In this document: positions 13,923 through 20,319 of the stretch, in pieces
Layout of the letters: each line of letters opens with the position of its first letter
Position numbering within the stretch: position 1 is the stretch's first letter
DNA from: Methanoregula sp.
GTDB taxonomy: Archaea > Halobacteriota > Methanomicrobia > Methanomicrobiales > Methanospirillaceae
Direction of reading: 5' to 3'
Assembly (NCBI GenBank): GCA_028711405.1
Contig: JAQTSH010000001.1
Location: 1 to 33,498 of the forward strand
DNA: 33,498 nucleotides
Notes under the pieces: generated by a model
Told to the model about the DNA's origin: nothing
Database searches by the model: none
What the model saw: the letters and a program-made list of their open reading frames with translations, nothing else
Made by a program: the position numbers and the translations under genes

Positions 13923-15977
13923 ATGGAAGAGTACCAGGAGGAGATTTCAAGGATACGGGCACTGCTGGGATCCCACCCGGAAGGCTTGAGTATCACCGAT
14001 ATATCCAGCCAGCTGCAGATAAACCGCAACTCGGTTGCCAAATACCTGGACATCCTCCAGATCCAGGGTGCGGTCGATGGGCGGAAGAGGGGTACGTCCA
14101 AGGTCTACTATCATTCCCAGCGGTTGCTGGCGTCTTCAGTCCGGAGAATCTGCACCCAGCCGATGGTGATGGTCAATGAGGAGGGGATGGTGGTCGATTT
14201 CAACGCGTCATTTTCTGTCATGTCCTCAGTTCCCGAAGAGCGGATCCTGGGTCAGCACGTTGACACTCTTCCGGTAAAGATACTGGAGGGCGGGAACGCC
14301 CGGCAGGTAACAACTGCCGCAATAAAAGGAATCGAACAACGGGTACGGATCCAGGTACTCTCCGGGAACACGGTCACCCCCGCGACAATGCTCCTTCTTC
14401 CGGTGGTCTTTGACACCTCCCGACCGGGTGTGGCGCTGATTATCGAGAAGGATACAGATCCGGGCAGTTCCGGCACAGACCTCACCACAACCGGCATCCC
14501 AGGTCTTGTCGAGAACCAGGTCGAGTATACCGTGCACCATACGCCCGAAGGGATCATCCTGCATGTCAACGAACCCTATTGTCGCGCAGCCGGTAAGACC
14601 CGTGAGGATCTGGTTGGTCGGCAGTTTGCACCCCTCGTCTCCGCTGAGGACACCGAACGTATCCGGGTGCACCGGTCCCGGCTCACACCCCAGTACCCTC
14701 TCGGCAGGATTGAGTACCGTGCGGTCATGGCGGATGGGGATGCTCGCTGGCAGCGCTGGTGGGACCGGGCGCTTTTTAATGAACGGAACGAACTGACGGG
14801 GTTCGTCTCCAGCGGGATCGATATTACCGATCTCGTTGAGACCCGGCAGAAACTCACCAGGACAAAAGAGACCCTTGAAGAGTCCATCAACAACCGGACT
14901 GATGAACTTCGCGGGATTAACCGGCAGCTCTATACCGAGATGACGCGGCGTGAGAAGATCGAACAGCAATTGCTTCACACGCAGTTTGCCATGGATCACG
15001 CGGCTGATATGGTGTTCCGGGTGAGCCGGAACGCCCGTATTCACTATGCGAATGCCGCCGCCACGGAAGGATCCGGATATGCTCCGGAGACCATCCTCAC
15101 GCTCACGCTCGGTGAGATCTTTCCGTATTTCACGCTCCCGCAATGGGATGATGTCTGGGAGACTCTCAAACACAGTGGCGCACTCACCACCAAGACAGAC
15201 CTCGTGAGCGAGAGTGGTCGCGCAGTACCGGTAGAGATGGCGATCAATTACCTGGAGTACCATGGCATCGAATTTGCCTTCTGTTTTGCGCGGGATATCT
15301 TAGAACGGGTCCGGAATGAACACGCACTCCAGCTGGCAAACAAGAAACTCAGTCTTGTCAGCAGCATCACCCGCCATGATATCCAGAACAAGATCACGGT
15401 CCTCCTTGGGTTTCTGGGCAGGGCAAAGAAAAGAGAGCAGGATCCGGTCATCCTTATGTATATGGAGAAGCAGGAGCGGGCAGCCAAAGCGATCAGAAAC
15501 GAGATCAACCTGACCCGGGACTTCAAGGATGTCGGTGCAGAACCCCCCGGGTGGATATCAGTAAACGAGGTCGTCACGCTCGCGATACACCAGTTCCCGG
15601 AGGCACCGGTCCGGTTTACCGCCACAATCCCGGAGGTTGAGGTCTACGCGGACCGGAATCTTCTCCGGGTCTTTTCCCGGCTGTTTGAATTTCTGCTGCA
15701 CTATGGGCAGGGTACGACCATAATTGAGTGCTCTGCAACCGAGACGGATGCCCACCTGCAGATCACGGTATCGGATAATGGCAGCGGGATCGTGCCGGAG
15801 GAAAAAGAGAGTATCTTCTCGGTGCAGGAAGATGAGTCCGGATACCGCGAACTCTTCTTCGCACGGGAGATCCTGTCCCTGACCGGGATCACCCTCCGTG
15901 AGACCGGCGTGTATGGGACCGGTGCCCGGTTCGAGATGACGGTCCCTCCCGGCACCTACCGGTTTGTTCCACCCTGA
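13923..15977 (+). CDS. Winged-helix-PAS-PAS-PAS-histidine-kinase-like hybrid regulator with degenerate ATP site
   Basis: 684 residues, no membrane segment. Residues 5-65 form a winged-helix DNA-binding domain (LSITDISSQLQINRNSVAKYLDIL as helix-turn-helix, wing near GRKRGTSKVYYH). Then follow a PAS-like domain (about 72-175), a PAS/PAC (about 195-305, WQRWWDRALFN), a coiled coil (about 305-352), a third PAS (about 353-462) and a kinase core with H-box SSITRHDIQNKI (H485). In the ATPase domain the N-box reads VFSRLFEFLLHYG (583-595), lacking the Mg-binding Asn seen in FNNLLDNSIRHG of the kinase at 16571. The G1 box DNGSGI is intact, but the second glycine box is lost (GYRELFF). It may bind DNA directly and not phosphorylate. 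Divergent from the satP operon. Confidence 0.88.
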   Translation: MEEYQEEISRIRALLGSHPEGLSITDISSQLQINRNSVAKYLDILQIQGAVDGRKRGTSKVYYHSQRLLASSVRRICTQPMVMVNEEGMVVDFNASFSVMSSVPEERILGQHVDTLPVKILEGGNARQVTTAAIKGIEQRVRIQVLSGNTVTPATMLLLPVVFDTSRPGVALIIEKDTDPGSSGTDLTTTGIPGLVENQVEYTVHHTPEGIILHVNEPYCRAAGKTREDLVGRQFAPLVSAEDTERIRVHRSRLTPQYPLGRIEYRAVMADGDARWQRWWDRALFNERNELTGFVSSGIDITDLVETRQKLTRTKETLEESINNRTDELRGINRQLYTEMTRREKIEQQLLHTQFAMDHAADMVFRVSRNARIHYANAAATEGSGYAPETILTLTLGEIFPYFTLPQWDDVWETLKHSGALTTKTDLVSESGRAVPVEMAINYLEYHGIEFAFCFARDILERVRNEHALQLANKKLSLVSSITRHDIQNKITVLLGFLGRAKKREQDPVILMYMEKQERAAKAIRNEINLTRDFKDVGAEPPGWISVNEVVTLAIHQFPEAPVRFTATIPEVEVYADRNLLRVFSRLFEFLLHYGQGTTIIECSATETDAHLQITVSDNGSGIVPEEKESIFSVQEDESGYRELFFAREILSLTGITLRETGVYGTGARFEMTVPPGTYRFVPP

Positions 15978-16109
15978 GTTGGGGACCGTCACAATTCCCG
16001 GGAGGTGATGGAAAGGGGTAATGGCGGGACGACTGCGGGCAACATAAAATGACAATGTATAAATCCCTTTCCTGAATAAAAAGGTACAGAGATTTTTCCC
16101 GGACTTCCC
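15978..16109 (+). promoter_or_regulatory. Promoter region of the stand-alone receiver gene
   Basis: This 132-base spacer contains TATAAAT at 16058-16064, about 50 bases before the ATG at 16110. This predicts a transcript start near 16085-16090 and a short leader. Cotranscription with the upstream kinase is also possible. Confidence 0.5.
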
Positions 16110-16499
16110 ATGCCCCGTATCCTGGTCATTGATGACGCGGAAGATATCCTTGAGATCATCAAGCTCGATCTCGAAGATGATCCTTCATGTACCGTCGACT
16201 GCTGTAATACATCGAAGGCGGCTCTCAACCTGGTTCAGGCTCATTTTTATGATGTGATCGTCGCGGACTGGCGTATGCCGGTCCTGAACGGTACCGCCCT
16301 CACAAAAGCGCTTCGGGCTGCGGGATGCACATCCTTTATTATTATTTACAGCGGTAAGACCATGGGTCCGGAGATCAGGGAAGCGCTTGATTCCGGTGCG
16401 GATTATTACGTGAACCGCTGCGGCGACCCTGACCGGGAGTTTGCCGAAATAAAAGCAGTGATCAGAAAGCACACTGCCCGTGATGGAAAAACGGATTGA
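16110..16499 (+). CDS. Stand-alone response-regulator receiver domain
   Basis: This is a 129-residue CheY-like receiver with no output domain. The acidic pocket is D8-D9 (VIDDAED) and the phospho-acceptor is D53 (VADWRMP). The Thr/Ser switch is S81 (IIYSGK). At the place of the conserved Lys (K103 in YLQK of the two neighbouring receiver-kinases) it has Arg (R103 in YVNRCGDPD), a conservative but unusual change. The sequence is closely related to the receivers fused to the kinases at 8235 and 16571. It lies on the same strand as the winged-helix kinase 132 bases upstream, and tail to tail with the other kinase. It may act as a phosphate sink or a single-domain messenger. Confidence 0.93.
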   Translation: MPRILVIDDAEDILEIIKLDLEDDPSCTVDCCNTSKAALNLVQAHFYDVIVADWRMPVLNGTALTKALRAAGCTSFIIIYSGKTMGPEIREALDSGADYYVNRCGDPDREFAEIKAVIRKHTARDGKTD

Positions 16500-16570
16500 C
16501 TGATTACTCCTCGGAAGAGGTCGGGATCCGGTGAAGATACGGGATCCCTACGGTCTCATGGTTTTACTTT

Positions 16571-19159
16571 TCAGGAACTGCCCGTACGGAATGAACCATT
16601 AGGCACGACACACAGAAACCGTGCCCCCTCGCCTTCCGTGCCGGTCTCCCGGATGGAGATGTTCGTTAGTGCGAGGATCTCCCGGACAAGGAAGAGTCCA
16701 TGAGCGGATTCTCTGCCATACTCCCCTTCAAAAATCTGCTCCTTTTCATCCGGGGGAATGCCGACACCGTTGTCCTCCCAGATGAGGTGCAGACCCTCCG
16801 GGGTCTGTTCTTCCCGCACATGGATAGCGGTCACGTGCTGCCCATGCCGGATCGAGTTGTCAAGGAGGTTGTTGAAGACCATCTCCAGCATCGGATCAGA
16901 GAAGATCCAAATCCCCTTTACCTCCGCAGTGAAACGGATCTCTTCAGGGATCAGCAGTTCATGCAGGAGGGTGCTGACGTTCTGCCACATGGGTTCACGG
17001 GTCCCGAGCTGCTGATAGATTTTAGAAAACTCAAGCTGGGTACGGATCGCCTTTGCGGCAGCCGCAATCCGTGCAACGTGCCGGGATATGTCCGTCTCAT
17101 CGGTTCGTTTATTGAGTGCCGTGACATTACCGAGGATCACGGTCACCTTGTTCATGATATCGTGGCGGGTGATACTCGAGAGGAGATCCAGTTTCCGGAC
17201 TGCCTGCTTTTGCGCGTCCTGTGCGCGTTTGCGGTCGGTGATGTCATGGACAATCCCGAACACGACCTTTTTTTCCGGATCATATTCTGCTTTGGAATGA
17301 ATCCACCGGATCATCCCGTCACTGTGCCGACGGATCTCAAATTCCCGGTCATACGGTCGGTTGTGATGGATCAGCCCGTGAAGGGCATCGTCAGTGATCT
17401 GCCAGTATTTTGGCAGGAGAATCTTTTGAACTTCGGATATGTTCCATACGGGATCCCATACTTCAAACAGTTCCTTTGCCCCTTCAGAGGGTTCGACCTT
17501 GCCGGATCCAAGACGATATTCCCAGTTCCCGAACTGTGCAGATTTTTCTGCACGGCGCAATAACTCTTCGCTCTTTATCAGTTTTTCTTCCGTCTTTTTC
17601 CGTTCCGTGATATCGAAATAGGAACCGACAATGCCGGTAATCTCCCCTTTGGAATTCCGCATCGGCACTTTACTCGTGAGAAGAATGATCTGTGTACCCT
17701 CGGGGGTCGTCTGGGGTTCCTCAATAAAGAATTTTGATATCCCCTTCTCGATCACGTCCCGATCATCGTTCTGGTAACGTGATGCCTGTTCCTGCCAGCA
17801 CAGTTGGGAATCATCCTTCCCCATGATATCCTCTGGTTCCGTAAATCCGGCGTCACGGGCAAATGCCGTATTGCAGCCAATGTACCTCATGTTTCGGTCT
17901 TTCCAGAAGACACGCGACGGTATCGTATTGATGATATCTTTTTGCATCTGGTGGGATTCCCGGAGTGCAGCCTCTGCCAGTTTCCGGTCGGTGATATCCC
18001 GGATGGATTCGATTCCCCCGATGATCTTCCCTTCCTTGTCGTAAAGCCGGGCAGATTTTCCCCAGAGGGTGACCGTTTTCCCGCACGGGGTCGCATTTTT
18101 GGTTTCAGCGGTCAGTATATCCTCGTTAATACCTATTTTTGAATAATTTTTTTGGATCTCCTCTTTTGAAGAAAAGACCAGATCGATAAGGATTGGACGC
18201 CGTGTGCCATAGAATGGAACCGCATACTCGTAGTCTCCCTTGCCAAGGATATCGCGTGCCAACACCCCGGTCATCTCTTCGATCGCCTTGTTCCAGGCAA
18301 TCACATGCCCGGTCGTATCGATGACAAAGGTTGCATCCGGAAGGAAATTGATGATATCTGTCAGTCTCTGTTGTGTTCCGATAAGCTGCTCTTCCGTCCG
18401 TTTGCGTTCGGTGATGTCACGGGCTGATGCAAGGACAAGATTTTTTCCGAAAAAAGTAACCCGGTGAATGTTGATCTCTACGGGAATGACGGACCCGTCT
18501 TTTCTTTGGTGCTCTCCGTAAAATGTGTTCATCCCGGTTTTTGATATTTGCTGCCCGATACCCACCATCCTCGTCCTGTGCGCGTCAGATACGATATCGC
18601 GGACAGTCATCGTGAGCAATTCTTCACGAGTATATCCCAGACGGTTGCACATGGTGTCGTTAACTTCAAGGAATATGCCCGGCATACCATCGGACAACAT
18701 CTCGTGAATATATATCTCATCATTGGTATTGTTGAACAGGATCCGGTACTTCTTCTCGCTTTCTGCAAGTGTCACTTCTGTTTCCCTTCTCTGGATTTCC
18801 CGCATGAGGACATGGATCAGTTCAGCATACATGATATCCGGATCCCCGGATTTCTGGAGATAGAAATCTGCCCCGCTATTGATCGCGTCAATGGCAACCT
18901 GTTCCCGCCCTTTACCGGTGAAGAGAATAAACGGGATGGTGCCATACGTCTTACGGACATATTTGAGAAACCCGATACCGTTTGTGCCCGGCATCTGGTA
19001 ATCGCATACAATTGCCGCATACTTCTCTTCTGACAACTGTTTCTTTGCAGCGCTGGCGGAACCTACGGCATCAACCCTGAATGTTCCGGTTCTTTCGAGA
19101 ACCATGGTTATTACCTCGTGAAGGGAGGGATCATCATCAATATAGAGAATAGAATACAT
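16571..19159 (-). CDS. REC-PAS-PAS-PAS-PAS-histidine kinase
   Basis: This is an 862-residue cytoplasmic sensor kinase. Order: receiver (1-120; D9-D10, D53 in CDYQMP, K103), PAS domains at about 136-255, 262-393, 404-521 and 530-645, most ending in a DITERK/DITDRK linker, then the kinase core with H-box SSITRHDIMNKV (H666), N-box FNNLLDNSIRHG (N768), G1 EDNGVGIPPDEKEQIF and G2 region HGLFLVREI. All ATP-binding boxes are intact, unlike those of the kinases at 8235 and 13923, so it is the best candidate for an active kinase here. Start ATG at 19159 is chosen over GTG at 19165 by position after the receiver's first strand; neither has a strong ribosome-binding site. Confidence 0.93.
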   Translation of the reverse strand: MYSILYIDDDPSLHEVITMVLERTGTFRVDAVGSASAAKKQLSEEKYAAIVCDYQMPGTNGIGFLKYVRKTYGTIPFILFTGKGREQVAIDAINSGADFYLQKSGDPDIMYAELIHVLMREIQRRETEVTLAESEKKYRILFNNTNDEIYIHEMLSDGMPGIFLEVNDTMCNRLGYTREELLTMTVRDIVSDAHRTRMVGIGQQISKTGMNTFYGEHQRKDGSVIPVEINIHRVTFFGKNLVLASARDITERKRTEEQLIGTQQRLTDIINFLPDATFVIDTTGHVIAWNKAIEEMTGVLARDILGKGDYEYAVPFYGTRRPILIDLVFSSKEEIQKNYSKIGINEDILTAETKNATPCGKTVTLWGKSARLYDKEGKIIGGIESIRDITDRKLAEAALRESHQMQKDIINTIPSRVFWKDRNMRYIGCNTAFARDAGFTEPEDIMGKDDSQLCWQEQASRYQNDDRDVIEKGISKFFIEEPQTTPEGTQIILLTSKVPMRNSKGEITGIVGSYFDITERKKTEEKLIKSEELLRRAEKSAQFGNWEYRLGSGKVEPSEGAKELFEVWDPVWNISEVQKILLPKYWQITDDALHGLIHHNRPYDREFEIRRHSDGMIRWIHSKAEYDPEKKVVFGIVHDITDRKRAQDAQKQAVRKLDLLSSITRHDIMNKVTVILGNVTALNKRTDETDISRHVARIAAAAKAIRTQLEFSKIYQQLGTREPMWQNVSTLLHELLIPEEIRFTAEVKGIWIFSDPMLEMVFNNLLDNSIRHGQHVTAIHVREEQTPEGLHLIWEDNGVGIPPDEKEQIFEGEYGRESAHGLFLVREILALTNISIRETGTEGEGARFLCVVPNGSFRTGSS

Positions 19160-19192
19160 AGTCACGCCCGTGAAAAAACCTTGATTATGCGA

Positions 19193-19204
19193 ATTATTAA
19201 TAAT
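19193..19204 (-). promoter_or_regulatory. Palindromic TATA box upstream of the REC-PAS4 kinase
   Basis: ATTATTAATAAT is a perfect 12-base palindrome. On the minus strand its centre lies about 39 bases before the kinase ATG, predicting a transcript start near 19170-19173 and a leader of about 12 bases. Confidence 0.55.
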
Positions 19205-19368
19205 CCCAGTTAAGGATTTCCATTTGACAAGGAGTCTGCCCGATGCTCTTGGAAGCGGTATTCCGTTTGAAGTCGGGGTGTATATGTCCAGGACTCAAGG
19301 CACTGCCCGGACGTGCGAGGATCCGTACTGGTCACCGGATTTTTCCAGTAGGCACTTCTTTTTGAAAT

Positions 19369-19448
19369 ATCACCAAGTACCACCAAATCCTGAATTTTAT
19401 CGAAAAGTTAAACATCCATCGTGGATCATACAGACATAAGGTATTATC
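19369..19448 (+). promoter_or_regulatory. nikR-like gene promoter and leader
   Basis: ACCAAGTACCACCAAA (about 19373-19388) is a short imperfect direct repeat next to the AT-rich GAATTTTATC (about 19391-19400), which can act as TATA box. AAGGT lies 7-8 bases before the ATG at 19449. The repeat could be an autoregulatory operator, but I cannot show this. The preceding 19205-19368 holds nothing I can name. Confidence 0.4.
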
Positions 19449-19871
19449 ATGACACTCGATAATGAGCTTTCGCGTATCGGTATCTCGCTGCCCAAACACC
19501 TGCTCGACCGGTTTGATGAGATCATCAACTACCGTGGGTATTCGTCCCGGTCTGAAGGGATCCGGGACGCCATACGGAGTTATATCCAGTACTACAAGTG
19601 GATGTCCGATGTCAAAGGGAACCGTCAAGGCGTGATCACGATGATCTACGACCATGAACAGCGGGGACTCCTTGTGACCCTCACCGATATCCAGCATGAG
19701 TATAAAGCGATCATCCAGGCATCACTCCACTCGCAGATTAGTGAGAACCGCTGCCTTGAAGTGATCCTCCTGCGTGGCGACGGCACGCTGTTAAAAGCGC
19801 TTGCAGAGCGCATGATGTCACAAAAAGGGGTCGAGTCAGTAAAACTGACAACCATCGAGCTGGAGGATTAA
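19449..19871 (+). CDS. nikR: NikR-family ribbon-helix-helix regulator with altered metal site
   Basis: This is a 140-residue homologue of the nickel-responsive repressor NikR. Residues 8-50 form the ribbon-helix-helix DNA-binding part (RIGISLPKHLLDRFDEII, then YSSRSEGIRDAIR). Residues 60-140 form the ACT-like metal-binding domain, with VITMIYDHEQRG, LHSQISENRCLEVILLRG and a MMSQKGVESVKL end. E. coli NikR binds nickel through H76, H87, H89 and C95. Here the matching positions appear to be H83, H94, Q96 and C102, so one His is replaced by Gln. This could change metal choice or affinity. It is monocistronic and meets the DUF2098 gene tail to tail with overlapping stop codons. Confidence 0.92.
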   Translation: MTLDNELSRIGISLPKHLLDRFDEIINYRGYSSRSEGIRDAIRSYIQYYKWMSDVKGNRQGVITMIYDHEQRGLLVTLTDIQHEYKAIIQASLHSQISENRCLEVILLRGDGTLLKALAERMMSQKGVESVKLTTIELED

Positions 19872-20161
19872 CCCCCGCCCTCGCAGCTCTGGTCGATATT
19901 TTTCAGCGCGTCCTGCAGTCCGCTCCCGGCGGCATATTCGCGCTCGCGCTCGATCACCTCTTTTGCATCTTCCACAATCGCCCGGCTCACCCGTTCCGTG
20001 CGGTCCGCCGGTATCAACTGGTCTGCACGGTAGAGCAGGTGGGTGCTGTCCAGTTCAGCGAACAGGCTGCCTTTCATCTGCTCGACCCGGATGATGGCGC
20101 CGGTCGTTCCGGTCTTTGGGTATCGCACTCGCATACCCACTGTGATCTCCTCAGCTAGCAT
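19868..20161 (-). CDS. DUF2098 family protein (methanogen-associated, unknown function)
   Basis: This is a 97-residue protein. The N-terminal MLAEEITVGMRVRYPKTGTTGAIIRVEQ and the following LFAELDSTHLLYRADQL match the small SH3-like beta-barrel of DUF2098, which occurs mainly in methanogens. The C-terminal 40 residues form a charged helix (VEDAKEVIEREREYAAG) and a GGG end. Function unknown. The frame is open further upstream, but the family alignment begins at ATG 20161. A TATA-like TTCTATACT lies 26 bases before this ATG and there is no ribosome-binding site, so the mRNA is probably leaderless. Confidence 0.82.
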   Translation of the reverse strand: MLAEEITVGMRVRYPKTGTTGAIIRVEQMKGSLFAELDSTHLLYRADQLIPADRTERVSRAIVEDAKEVIEREREYAAGSGLQDALKNIDQSCEGGG

Positions 20162-20182
20162 ACCAGAGAATGAGTACAAGGG

Positions 20183-20192
20183 AGTATAGAAG
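20183..20192 (-). promoter_or_regulatory. TATA box predicting a leaderless DUF2098 transcript
   Basis: The minus strand reads CTTCTATACT with its centre about 26 bases upstream of the ATG at 20161, the usual distance from box to transcript start in archaea. Transcription would begin at the start codon. Confidence 0.5.
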
Positions 20193-20273
20193 TTTTGTGC
20201 CATACCCTGCCAGCCCGGTCCCGTGGAATGACCCAGGCACAATCAATGGAAGCCCCTCATCCGGAGAGGTTAT

Positions 20274-20317
20274 AAAAAAGCGGCGTGGAACTGCCGTGAA
20301 GTAATCTCCAAAAAAAA
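20274..20317 (-). terminator. T-run terminator after aglB
   Basis: Two bases after the aglB stop the minus strand has a T8 run (complement of 20310-20317), followed 30 bases on by a T6 run (complement of 20274-20279). Such U-tracts end transcription in archaea without needing a hairpin. Confidence 0.65.
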
Positions 20318-20319
20318 GG

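Noticed and set aside
14226..15263. Long minus-strand open frame of 345 codons opposite the winged-helix kinase gene
   Set aside because: It is a shadow of the kinase frame in GC-rich DNA; its product has no recognisable domain and the opposite strand has clear PAS and kinase motifs.
19224..19439. 71-codon plus-strand frame before the nikR-like gene
   Set aside because: It covers the probable nikR promoter, has no good ribosome-binding site and no recognisable product.
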